Below are positions 39,601 to 51,342 of a stretch of 64,000 nt of DNA, piece by piece. The notes below the pieces were generated by a model that worked only from the letters and a program-made list of their open reading frames with translations, ran no database searches and was not told the DNA's origin. The position numbers and the translations under genes were made by a program. The stretch's first letter is position 1. Each line of letters begins with the position of its first letter. Source of the stretch: Cardiocondyla obscurior (lineage: Eukaryota; Arthropoda; Insecta; Hymenoptera; Formicidae); NCBI RefSeq assembly GCF_019399895.1, contig NC_091867.1, forward strand, positions 3,534,001 to 3,598,000, given 5' to 3'.

Positions 39601-42400
39601 TCCGATATCCCGATTATGTAGGCTCGATATACTTTCCTTAATTAGACATTAAACAGAACTCTTCCTTGCGACAATTTCTTTTTACAAACAATTTCTTGCA
39701 ATTAACACGGAGTTGCAATTAGTATCGCGATGTTCGCGAAAGTGATACGAGGTAACGTGGCATGATGAACTAAAGTCATTTAACAGCGTCGCGTTGGTGT
39801 CTGCTCTCTGTTCCCCGGGTAGAAACAATGACTCGTTCTTTAGGTGCATAATCGTGCCCGATGCGCGAAATGTCTTCTTGAAATTGTGCAACTTTAAGTA
39901 CAAAAGCATGTCGCTCGGCAGTCACCATTGTCTATCATTTTCTCTCCGCCTGTTATTTTCTGCTCGCGGGCACGGGAGGGTTAAACGACGATAATACAAT
40001 TAAACAACCTCGTCCAGGGGATTCGTTTTCAGCGATACTTTTATTCGGCGCCAATTAAATCGCGGGCAACAATTAACGCTGACAACAATCACCATCCCGT
40101 ACTTTGTGGTGCATTAATCTCGATCTCCCGCCCGCCCTTTCCGCTTCTCTCCTTCTTCGTATTGTATCGCGCACCGTTGTGCATTGTCCGATTATCACGC
40201 TGATCAAAATTCTGCCACGCATCGTTTCGTAACCGGGCGCGATTGTGCCGCATTTGCCGTCGCGTGCATCAGCGCGGTATCCCGCTATGCCTTGCGTTCA
40301 CCGCGATGCAGAACAGCGTGAGGACGGCCAATCTCCTCTGTGTTTCTCGATGTCGGGCCAGTCAGTCGGTCAGTCGGTGAGTATACCTCTTCCGTAATTT
40401 CCCAGACCGTACGGCGACGACGTGAATCCCCGCGAGAAGATGCGGCGCGAAATGTCCCTGATGATCGGAGGCCCAGCCCCGGGGCACGTGGATAAATCGC
40501 GGGTACGAGAGAATCCCACGCCGCGCCCGGATGTAGAAAGTAGCCTCCTTTGCATCCCGATCCTACGCGCCGCGATCGTGCACCCGAGATCGATGGGCTG
40601 AATTATCGGCGCGGCTCGACTTTGGAGAACCGGGCGTGAAAAAATCTCGCGCATTCCTCCGCGATTCGCTGCGGCTATTGCCGGTGAAACGAGGCGCGTT
40701 TAAAGGAAAAGTTCGTTCCAGCGCATTCGACGAACATTTATTAAAAGTAAATGATGGAGCGGTGCAGTAAAATGGATTATTTAATCGTTAAATTACTGTA
40801 CGATGAACGGAGGCTTTTCTATTTATGTAAAAAGGGTGGGAAAGTGTCTTGTAAAAATTTGATTTTTTAATAACGACACATAAAAATTCTCAGTCCCGTC
40901 TTGTACATATATTTGCTCATAAACACATAAGTAACAATGAATTATAAATATACATATTACACTCGACTGTGAATTATGGTACGTTTGAGACTAAAGTAAG
41001 AATAGCTGTAACCTGTTGCACCTCGACCTCGAGTTAAACTTTCGCTTGCCTACATCGATTCTATCGTAAACGTTTATTTAGTAAAAAATTAATTTAAATG
41101 AATATTTAAAGAGTTGTCTATTTTTTGTTTAACATAATGTAATGATTAAATCATCACTTAATTATTATTTAACCGTACTCTTCATAAGTACTTGCAGAGA
41201 TAACGAGATCAATATTCATTTATTTATTTAATTATTTTAACGACGTAAATCTATAAATATTATTCAACGACAAGTTGCAGCAATTAATTAGTTAATTTCA
41301 TAGCACGTTGCATGATTCTCTCGTTGTTCGTAAAACGTTAAATCCGATAAACGGGCGTTACGGGCGTCGATTTCACGCGGAGGCATTCGACTCAATAAAA
41401 AAAAAAAAAAATACCCAAGAATTCGGAATGCGAGGAGTCTTTCGTTTGCTCGTTCTTTGAATTTGGAGCGCGAAAGAGGGCTATTCAAAGGATTAAAGAT
41501 CAACGCGCGGTCAATGGAAAAAGCCTGGCCATCTTTCTCTCATTCTCCTCCTCCGACGAAAGTGTAACAGCGCGGAGATTCGCTAGACCAAAGAGAGTAC
41601 CATGGTAGTGCGACTACGGGAACCGAGCAAGTCACACTCCTCGAGTCGAGCACACAATCGACGCTCCCGATGGACTTTCTCGGGGTCACAGAGTTGAACC
41701 GAGTGGTGTATCTGAGAACGTGGTGCGTTCAAGAATGTTGGCAAGAGGTGGAAGGAGATGTTGCGCCAAGGAAGACAACGGAACGGGCCTGATAAGAACA
41801 GTGCTCCGTCGATCTCTCGTTGCGGAAGTTGATCTCCGCTATGTGGGAAACTTTGAAGTAAATCGCGGCGCGACAGCTTAAAATAAAGTTTCTCGAAAGG
41901 CGTTCTTCAGCACAAAAGGGAACTTGGAAATATTTCGCGGCCGAGCTGAATCAAACCGCGCGCGATAACAAACGTTTTTAGGAAAACGCTGAGGTTTATG
42001 CAACTCGTTCGCAAAACAACACCGTGTAATAACGTGCAAGCCGTGTAAATCCGCGACGGAAATCGCTTTAAAAAAAAAAAAAAAAAAGCAACTTGTTAAT
42101 TTATTATTAAACGGCGTCGTGCGCATTTAACGGCATACAAAAAGCAGCTACATTATTGAATTTCCACAGATTCAATGCAGAATCCACGCGGCTCGACGCG
42201 AGAGAAACTCCCTTTGTGCCGTGCGGGAGTAACCGTACGTCCGGTTGCTCCCTTATTCGAATAATAATGATCAGTCCGCGTTTTCAGTCAATGTTCCTCA
42301 GCCGAGGAAACACCGTCGGCGAAAAGACCGCATTGTGAGCGCGTTAATTGATCCATCGGCAATCGAAACTGGTATGCGGCAGTGGTAATGGTGGGTGATT
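33640..42400. other. No gene recognised; includes CpG-rich promoter-like patches
   Basis: The first part (to about 37.3 kb) is AT-rich with microsatellites. From about 37.4 to 40.7 kb and 41.5 to 41.9 kb the sequence is GC- and CpG-richer, resembling insect 5' regions. It has several short ATG frames, such as a 28-codon frame at 38561 starting MGYFCVIVVLICIS, and two at about 41600-41800 starting MVVRLREPSK and MDFLGVTELN. None has convincing exon borders or a known motif. These may be leader exons or the promoter of the phospholipase gene downstream, or of a gene not visible here. Confidence 0.35.
36261..36279. repeat. (GA)n microsatellite
   Basis: About nine GA units, preceded by GAGAAAGAAA. 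A (TAAAG)3 run follows about 160 nt later (36441..36455). Confidence 0.85.
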
Positions 42401-42704
42401 CGCGGTCTCTCAAATTACACGGGTTACGTCATAAAGCGCGCGCGAATCAGTTTAATCAGCAATCACGGTGACGACGAAAACGGAGAAGCTGCAGGTAATT
42501 GGATGTAGCCGTTATTGTTATTATTGCCGTCGCTGCCGCAATTTCCCCGATGCGCCGACACGTGGAGAACAATGCTGTCGCGCGGGATCCACTAAGGATG
42601 ATTCGCAGGTGACACGGAGGATCGAGCCCCGATCTGCTCGGCGAAAACGGGTCTCGATGTACCGTGAAAGGTACAATGTCGCACGTGGTCGCGATCCGCC
42701 ACGG

Positions 42705-45700
42705 ATGGATCGATCGTCTCGTCCGCGCGGAAGGATCCTGTGCGTCATCCTGTTGCTCGCGACGCTGCTCAACCGCGACGTTCGAGGTGAGCACAATTGG
42801 CACGATTTATCTTGTCATTATTGACGAGCGTTTCTTTTTGTTTTTTTTTTTTTTGGAATTAAAAAGCGTAGTTGCAATTTATTAATTATCTATTAGTTTA
42901 TTCTAAGACTTAATTATTGTATTAAATCAATAATTTTAGTTGTAATAGTAAATATTTAAAAGTAATAAAATATTCAATAATAATATAATATTTATACACA
43001 TAAGTAAAAAGTAAAATATTATACGTATAAAATAATTATATAATAATTAAAAAAATAAATAATAATTAAATTTAAACTATAAAAAATAACATTATATAAA
43101 TAATCAACAAAATATTAACATAATGTATATCAAAAATATTTATAAAATTAATTTATTAACGTTTTTCTCGTGCCTTCGTAGCGATCATATTATTCCAATA
43201 TCGTTAACATAAATCACGCATTATACGTGCGAAAAATGTGCTTACATTGTTGTCTGGTTTCTTGCTAAAAGCTTAATTACCGGTCTAATCATGCGCTCGC
43301 GAAATTATTATATCAAATCTAACATCACGACCACATATCGCACGTAAACTTTCTAAGGAATATACACACAATTTAATCAGATTTAAGAAGTGACAAAAGC
43401 GGCGTCTAATTAAGTCGGTTCGCACGGCAATACTGAGACAACCATTCAACCGAGATAATTTCGTTCACAGCGAAAGTAACGCAAAGGTATAATTAATTAG
43501 ACTTAATGAGACCTCAGAGTGGAACTATACGCTGTAGCTTCAATAATGAGCGCAAGCCCTTTCATTTGTTCCGAAATTATTTCTCTCCCTTAGCAGTCGG
43601 AACATTCGAGCGTGTCCGCACGTTTTACCAGCGAGCTAAATTCATTTCCGAAGTAAGTAAATATTAAGGTTAAATTTTATTTCGAGCAGGCGAGGTTTCA
43701 GCGGTTTATATTATGCTTTCTGTTAATTAAATCTCTTTTCTGAAAATCGAATATTTGCGATGGAATCCCGCTTGAATGATTGAACCTAACTTCTACGCTC
43801 CGCTCGCCCACGTCTCGTTACTTCAAGGGAGAGAAAATCAACGTATTAAATTTTTACGTGGCTGCGCCATGGTAACCGCGAGCAAAAAGGAATTGCATTT
43901 CGCTGATTACTGAAACTACCACTGTCGAAGACTAATTAACGTTATGAAGCATTATAACGCCAATCATTGTTACGATGGAATCATTAAAACTGGCAATTCG
44001 ATCGCACCGTTTCGTTTCACGGTCTCAATTTATTTGTCGTTGAGCAATTTCGACCGCAGAGACGAGCATTAAACAATGCATAATCTCTCGATTTTCCTCT
44101 GAACGTTAACCGCAACAAGTGCGTATAATTACGGTAATTTTTTACGGAAGCCTAAGCGCGATATTTTCTCATACTAGTTCTATTAGTTACATCTATCGTC
44201 ATTTACATCACTACGGCTTCGGTCATTAGAAATGCCGTTCTTTTCACTACGTAATACCTTAGATAAAAAAAATGCGTTTAAAAATATTCATTAATTATAT
44301 TTTATTAACACGCAAATTTTAATTTGAATTGATTTGATTTGAAATCCATCAAGACTCGATTAAGAATTAATTTTTATTTGCTTTTGAAACTTTCGTCGTG
44401 TAATGTTGCGTAACGTATTTAAGGTTTTCATTTGCCTGTTGATTTACCTTCCATGATTATTGAACTTTTCGCTTAAGGCAGCCGGAACAGCAAAATTCCA
44501 TCAAGCCAGGGATTATTGCGAACTGAAGTGAGGGACTGCACGTATTTTTGCGATTACGCGATTGCATTTGAATTGAAATTTATAGTTACACCTACAGAGT
44601 TTCTCTGCGTCCGCAAACTTACCGCATAATTTGTAGAATTCCAAAAATATCGTGTCATCAAAAAAAAAATATTATTTGTAAGCGTATCTCGTATCGAATG
44701 CGTGGGTCTCTTACGTTAAATTCCGAGAAACGCAAACGAGACGTTTGCACATTTTCAACGACAGCTCCTGTTAGCAACCACAGCTGAACTCTGACTGTGC
44801 GCATATATGGAAACGTATCTTATTATTGTACACGAGATACTTATATGTACACCGCGAGACGCCAACCAATTTTCAAACATCATCTCTCTCGATGAGATGA
44901 AAAATGAACTTTCATCCGGATAGGATCGAAGATACCTTAATAGGAAAAAAAAACTGGCTGCTTCCGTTCCCATGCGCTTAATCTTCGGTAATCACATAAA
45001 TGAGATATCATGCATCTCTGCTTTATTGCTGTTATTCTTTTTCGAATCGTTATCTGTTGTATTGTTTGTAGCTTGCACATTATCGCTAGGCAAGTTCATT
45101 AGCGATTAAAAAAACCGTGGGCGTCATTAAATATATGTATAAATATAATATTTCATCTTTTTCCCCTTGAAGCTACGAATCGTTAAAAATGTTTTTTTTT
45201 TTTTTAGAACAAAAAAGCAAAATGTTTAATAAAAATAATTACAATTTAGTCGCGCACTCGATTTTCATGGTGATTCTTGAAAAGCAGAAAATGTCACAGT
45301 TCGTAAAATAAATACTGAGGCTTACATGGCGCTAACGAAATAAAAATAACTAAAAATAATTGCGTAAACATGCCTCAGGAGGATAAAATGGCTATTGAAT
45401 AACCGATGATAAGATACAGAATTTTTTTTTTTTAGGAAAAAAAAAATTTAATTTTATCGCAAAAATAAAATGAGAGATATATAAGTTTCTTTTAGTTAGT
45501 AACTTATTTTTCTCTCCCGTTCTGAATTTACGAGACGCCTTAAAATAATCTCGACGTCGCGAAATTTACCGAGATGGTCTGCGTATCTCATCATCAGACT
45601 AGTAGAAAGGATAGATAATATAAAAAGTGAAATTAAGGAAAATAGCTCCCGTATTCCGTTGTACGGTCGTTCGGCAAAGAGTGGATGCCCCTTGTGCAAT

Positions 45701-47275
45701 TGCCTCGGCGTTTATGGAAAATCGTTGAGAAACCGTTAAAACGGCCACAAGTGGGATACATAAGAGTAGTTTTACGCTAACCGAGTTTAAATCAAGGCGA
45801 AGTCGAATACCCTTGATGATTAGATTATATACTAGATACAAGACGGTTTGGAAAATACGAGGAAATGCATCTCGGACCTGTTGGTAGAAGTAATCGATGA
45901 AATTATTAAAAAGAGATCTCCTCTGATATCGATAGTACACTCTCGACTCCTTTACATATAGAAAGTTGCGAGATAATTTCAAAGTATTGGCCGTAATAAA
46001 ACATTGTAGAAAGCCGTCAATTTTTAACGCGCTTAGACTTCCAGCCGATAAAGATCGTATGAATGCAATTGTAATTAATATAAGTATGACAAACTACGGT
46101 TACGTATAACTGTAGATCGCCGATGACTCTACGTAGGTGTTGATGCAGCCTTTTTCTCTTCTCTTTGCTAACGCTATTTATTTGATCTATCAGCACTTAT
46201 GGTACCTGCAGGTAACGGTATGCCAGATGTTTATAAGATACTTGGAGGTGCCAGAACGCGCCAGACAGATTATTCCGATATGAGCGACGACGAAAATGGG
46301 AATCAAGAGAATCTCTATGTCGGTCACGGCGGTGATCCTTGGAGCGCTTCCTCAGCGCGTATTTACGATAAGGATGTCCACGTGCGCGTCGTATTATCAA
46401 ATAATGCGACAACGAACAACACGAAGCCTCAATCCGCGTAAGTACCGAGAGTGACTGCGCGGAATAAAACTCAATAGACGTGTTCTATTAATAAATTTTT
46501 AATAAATAATGACTTAAGAATACATAATATCGGAGTGAAGATTACACGATTTCAGAGCGAGCGGAAGAGCGATGGGCCATACGAGAATCAAAAGGGGAGT
46601 GATACACCTTTACAACATGGTAGTGTGCGCCACAGGATGTAATCCTCTGGCTTACAAAGGATACGGTTGTTACTGCGGATTCTTGGGATCCGGTTACGTC
46701 ATCGATGGTATCGATCAGTACGTTACCCGTTTGTATGAAGTTACATTTATCGATTTCTTTTTCGCAAAAAGCAAGTGTCAGTTGACAAAATGTACTGCGT
46801 TACAGGTGCTGCAAGATGCACGACTGGTGCTACGATGCTACAGAGTGTCTCATGTTCTCGGAATACTTCGTACCATATTACTGGAGATGTTACCACGGTT
46901 ACAAACCCGTTTGTGGTACGTTTATCGATTATTCGTTTACCAATTTCCTCATTCCATTTTCCTTTGCGGATTAAAAAGATTGAAATAATTTTAATGCAGC
47001 AAAGTCTTTGTACGTGTTGCAGAGAGCCTCACCATCTCAATTAATTTTTTAAATCTATATGTAAATAAAACAATAAAATAAAATAGTCCAATAAAATCTT
47101 TGTCGCAGCTATTGAGCACGGCAGCTGGGGAGGATCGGGATCTTGCGCTCAACGTTTGTGTGAATGCGATCGTTCATTAGCCGAATGTCTGAGAAGGTAT
47201 CCTTGCCCTACTACCAAAGCAGTTTGTACCTCGTCGCCATGGAGACTCGTGCAAAATCTCTTCATGATTTTATAA
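42705..47275 (+). CDS. Secreted phospholipase A2-like zymogen (group I/II fold)
   Basis: The predicted product is a Ca2+-dependent lipase cleaving the sn-2 ester of phospholipids. Coding exons are 42705..42786, 46194..46437, 46556..46717, 46806..46915 and 47109..47275, totalling 765 nt (254 aa). All junctions are GT-AG with matching phases (1, 2, 2, 1). Residues 7-22 form a hydrophobic signal core (GRILCVILLLATLL). An acidic propeptide follows, ending in the basic site RIKR (119-122). The catalytic domain has the calcium loop YGCYCGFLGSG (145-155) and the active site DQCCKMHDWCYD with His168-Asp169. The later Cys-rich helix CECDRSLAEC carries the second catalytic Asp. An in-frame ATG at 42657 would add 16 residues before the signal. 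The 3.4 kb first intron is inferred from phase and from the need for a signal peptide. The domain matches the conserved insect group I-like family, not the bee-venom group III type, so a housekeeping or digestive role is likelier than venom. Confidence 0.85.
42787..46193 (+). other. Intron 1 of the phospholipase A2 gene
   Basis: The donor is CGAG/GTGAGC and the acceptor TTTGATCTATCAG. This 3.4 kb segment is very AT-rich near its 5' end (42.88-43.15 kb). I saw no other coding segment in it on either strand. Confidence 0.6.
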
Positions 47276-47661
47276 ATAGCAAATCTAAAAGTTAGCATAG
47301 TCTATGTTTTAAAATACAAAAATATTCGCTTCGTACTTTGCAAAATTTGACTTTTAAGATAAATTATCTCATAAGATTTAATTTATAACTTGCACGTGTC
47401 GCATAAACAAATCAGTTGTCGAAACTCGATTAAATTCTCGGGTACCAAAGAAAATACATATTATTTCTAAAAATTACAGATAATTTAAGATAAAAAATTA
47501 ACAGTTATCATTACAGTAAAATGTTCTATAAAAAAATATCTATAGAATATATAAAATTAAAGAACTATATTGTATATTATACAATAACAAAAATAGTATT
47601 AATTTAAGATAGTAGGTATTATTTACATTTGACATAATCCAATTTGTTTTCCATTGTCTAC
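47276..47661. other. Convergent 3' ends of phospholipase A2 and CDK5RAP3
   Basis: Only 386 nt separate the two stop codons, so the 3' UTRs must be short or overlap. No perfect AATAAA was found for either strand; ATTAAA-type variants are present. Confidence 0.6.
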
Positions 47662-50127
47662 CTACAACATACTTACGCCTCCGGTTAAATATACCGTTCT
47701 ATTCTTGTACTTCTTAGAGATATCTTGCTCTATCTGTAATTAGATACAATGTAAAAATATTACAATTTATTATTTGAAAACGTAGCATTACAAGAGCAAA
47801 AGTGACATACCTCTGTTTGTAGTTCTTTAGTTCTTTGTATAACGAGTTTTAATAGCGGATGTAATTTATCGATTTGATCCTGCGTGTCATCTTGCTTCTG
47901 TCGCATGGATTTTTGTTGTATCACCATTCTATCAATTAAATTTAATTTCTGCTTCAAAGTAGTAGCAACAGCATCCACGTACCTACGACAGAGATATATA
48001 AACATCCGTAAAACGATATATTTAATTACAATAATTGTACCTTGGATAATGTTTGATGTTATGTAAATGCTGAACATTGTTATGCAATATTTCGGAGAGG
48101 ATAACTTGAACGTTATCCAACATAATCTGAGTAGTCTCTATAGTAGAAAGTTGCAGAATAGATGAAGCGTCTTGCATCTGACTGAAGCTGAGAAGGTTGT
48201 TTCTATCGTCTCCTTTGAATTCGTATAGACGTAACTTCAGAAAAGCCTCCAGCTGTAGAAATATATATATGTATATTTAGATAAAAATATAGAGCAATCA
48301 ATTTTTTATATGCACATTTATAAATCATACTTCAAATAATTGATTGATAAATTCGGATCTCGTTATTGGATTATCTAATATTGTGTACGCTTCGGATCCT
48401 GTAGCCATGCCACCTTCACGACCCACAGCTTCTACAACTATACCCGATTCCTCCAAAGAAATATTGTAATCTATTTCTTCTGCAGGTTGTTCCACATTTT
48501 CGTCTCCCCAATCAATGTCGCTTCCTGTATCCAAATCGACTTCTTCGCCAAAGTCAATCTCCCCATCGAGATTAAAGTTGCCAAAATCAATAGCCTATTA
48601 AAAATGTCCGGGATAATAACGTATTAAATATACATTAAATAAGTTTTCAGATTAAGTTAAGTCAAACCGTCGATTTCATTTTTCGACTATTCTAATTAGA
48701 ACTTCTTTGTTTTATGTCAAATATTTTCGACCCAAAACTGACGTTTCGTTGAACTTTCTAGCGACAATACTTAAAAAATCATGTCCGACATTAGCCCGTT
48801 TCTATTAATATACTTTTGTTATAAACCTAAAGAAATTATACTTAAAAAAATATTCTTACATTAACGTCCTCACTAGGCCTCCCATTACTTTCATCTTCAT
48901 CCGCTTTAATATTCAATTCTGGCTCAGTTATCGATATTGGGACTTCTCCATAAGTATATTCAAACATCGTCGTGTTTCCCTTTTCTTTAAAAAAAAAAAA
49001 AAAAACACAAATAATATGTAACAATTTATACGTTTTTTATTTAACGTTATGTTAAATGCATTCTTAAAATAATAATTTTACAAACCTATGATGTATTTAA
49101 TTATAGACACGCAATTACTATCGCGCTGCTGGCCAAAAGTAAATTCAACAAATGCACTATAAAACTCCACTACCTTTTCCAAACTTTTCGTCTTTTCCGC
49201 CACTTTTTGATAAATCTCTGGCAACTCTTTCACCTTATCCATTAATTCGTTTTTAATTGTTCTGTAACCAGTCACACCTAATTGTTTGCATAGCGTGTTA
49301 TATTCGGTATGGGCAATATTTTCAGATTTTTTATACTCTGTTTCCTTCTTCTCCAGTTCCTGCCAATATAATTTTATATGCATTAACATGATAGAATTAA
49401 CAAATAATATAACAACATTGTACGTTATATAAATCAATTTACAGTTAACAATTGTTCTAATTTCTGTATTTGCTTTTTAATATTGGGAACTTCGTAATTA
49501 ACATTTCTCATAAGCATTTGAGCGGCTTCGGCAAGATATACATTATCTTTTTCATACGATCTCAAAATCTCTTGCCAGTCCTTCATCCTTTGTGAACCAT
49601 AACGTCCAAATAAGTTTTTTGTATCCGCTTCTGTTTCTTTCAGAATTTCCACAATTTTCAAACAGTAAAAATAATTTATATCTATAAAAAAAATTAATCA
49701 AGAATTTGAGTATTTACAGAAAAATTAAATAGAACTCTGTAACTCATACTACTTACAGGCGCCGGATAATAACGAGGCAATGCCATCATGAGCAGGCATA
49801 TTTTGTATCGCATTATTAATCTTCTGTCTGATAGTTAAAATGTTTGTGTGCCAATCTTTTTTGCAGTGCCTGCGATTAATCAGCCAATCTAATAATTTTC
49901 CAGCGTTAATATCGATCGGGATATCTTGCTCCTAAATAATGTAAATATATGATTTAATAAAACGTTACAATAAAAGAAAAAGCGCAAAATGTATCGAATA
50001 AAATCACACAAACAAGATGTTAATTCGCAATTGTATCATACACAATTTTTCATATTTATGTTTAAAATTAATATTATTGATATAAAAATTAATGGCGTGC
50101 TCGATTAATGTAATTACTTGCCTGCAT
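47662..50127 (-). CDS. CDK5RAP3: CDK5RAP3 / LZAP, UFM1 E3 ligase complex subunit
   Basis: In animals CDK5RAP3 works with UFL1 and DDRGK1 at the ER to direct UFMylation of ribosomes and in ER-phagy. Nine coding exons run on the - strand: 50127..50122, 49931..49757, 49681..49443, 49359..49086, 48984..48860, 48594..48331, 48252..48041, 47982..47811 and 47733..47662. They total 1539 nt (512 aa), near the usual family length of about 500. The frame is consistent throughout. Family hallmarks are the start PIDINAGKLLDWLINRRHC, FGRYGSQRMKDWQEIL, RNVNYEVP, a coiled-coil-like EKKETEYKKSEN segment, and the C-terminus DISKKYKNRTVYL. Residues 275-304 hold IDFG, IDFG and IDWG, the shuffled UFM1/ATG8-binding motifs. 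Exon 1 codes only Met-Gln, and intron 1 needs a GC donor. The start lies 1.2 kb from POSH, divergent. Confidence 0.93.
49932..50121 (-). other. GC-AG intron (CDK5RAP3 intron 1)
   Basis: The junction reads ATGCAG/GCAAGT, with acceptor CATTATTTAG/GAGCAAGAT. Apart from the C at +2 the donor matches the consensus perfectly, as is usual for the minor GC-AG class. The nearest GT (GCAA/GTAATT) would leave phase 1 and break the conserved PIDI frame. Confidence 0.65.
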
Positions 50128-51342
50128 ATTGTTAAATTCGACGAATCTCACGGCCAGAAACCGTGTCTTTAATTCAAGAATAGGTTATAACAGCTGTTAC
50201 TTTCTTCTGACAACGTGCACTCGGAGCAATAACACAACAGAACAGACTCGAGTGTCTACAACTCCAGTTGTCTTTATAATCAGTAACACACTAGAGTGGG
50301 AAGAAAATAAAAAACAAAAGAAAGCATAAAAAATGGAACATAAAGCAAAATTATTGAAAAAAATTAAAAAAAAAAGAGAGAGAGAAAGAATATATGCTCC
50401 TAGAAAAAATGGCAAAAGAATCTCCTAAAAAGTAGAAGAAAAGCCTTAATAAAAGTAATTTATATATATATATATATATATATAAATGTTTAAATTGTGT
50501 TTAACAAAAATTAACTCTTTTCAAATCAATAAGAAAAATATAAATAGTTATCCTTCTTCCTTCGTATGAAGATTCGAGGGATAATCTCTAAACAGTCTAA
50601 ACTAATGCAGTCAGCTCAGCTGAAAATAACAAATAATATGCTGTTAGTACTAGCCATCAGAGTTGGGGTCTCTACCAGCGTGAACGAAGGAGTCAACGAT
50701 CGGACAACGTCGCGGTAACGTCGCCGTCGGGCCGCACGACGAGGACGGTGATGTCGCAGGTGCGCGAATACACCGCAAGCGGAATCGACGGGACGCGCGA
50801 TTGATCGATGCCGTAGCCGCGATGCGCGCCGAGGCCGTGCCGCCGCCGTGCGACACCCAAGACATCGTTAATCAAACCGTCGATTGAACGTTCGAGTTAG
50901 CGAGCGTGCGTATTTCGGGGAACGGCGGGGACGGGGCGGTAGCGCACCTTCCCTCGAGCGAGCGCGAAGGGCGGATAAAGAGCACGAGAAAGAGAGTGAG
51001 AGAAGCAGTGGCGGGAGGGAGGGAGCAAAAGCGAATTGAATTCCTGCAACGTACGGTGCCGGAACTGCAGCCCGATAAACCGTCTGTTTCTTTCCGCGTG
51101 ACGACGAGTTGCGGGTGCTTGAGAGAGACAGACCGAAGGCTCTAGTGGCGAGAGGAAAAGGACGAACAAGAAAGAGAGAGAGAGAGAGAGGAACAATTAG
51201 GAGGGTTAGATGAGGGAGGGAGTAGGTTTCGGTGAAGCAAGTGCAAGCGCAGCAACGAATAATCCGGACTCCGGAGTAGGTACGATCGACTAAGAGCGAC
51301 TGATTGGTTAGCGTGCACGAGGAACCGAAAGACCGCTTCACG
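50128..51342. promoter_or_regulatory. Shared upstream region of divergent CDK5RAP3 and POSH
   Basis: This 1.2 kb is bounded by two start codons pointing away from each other. The CDK5RAP3 side is AT-rich and holds a (TA)12 run (50461..50484). The POSH side, from about 50640, is GC- and CpG-rich with an (AG)n run (51173..51190), like a TATA-less 5' UTR. No clear TATA box or initiator was found on either side. A 5' UTR intron of POSH is possible (for example GTCGCAG/GTGCGC near 50758). Confidence 0.55.
50461..50484. repeat. (TA)12 microsatellite
   Basis: Twelve perfect TA units, in the AT-rich half of the CDK5RAP3/POSH intergenic region. Confidence 0.9.

Noticed and set aside
42456..42824. Long overlapping frames on both strands around the phospholipase signal exon
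   Set aside because: Only the + frame from 42657/42705 to the donor at 42786 has a function as a signal exon; the rest is leader or antisense shadow.
46194..47275. Phospholipase gene as a venom toxin
   Set aside because: Hymenopteran venom PLA2 is group III; this domain has the group I-like layout with a long propeptide, so venom use is not supported.
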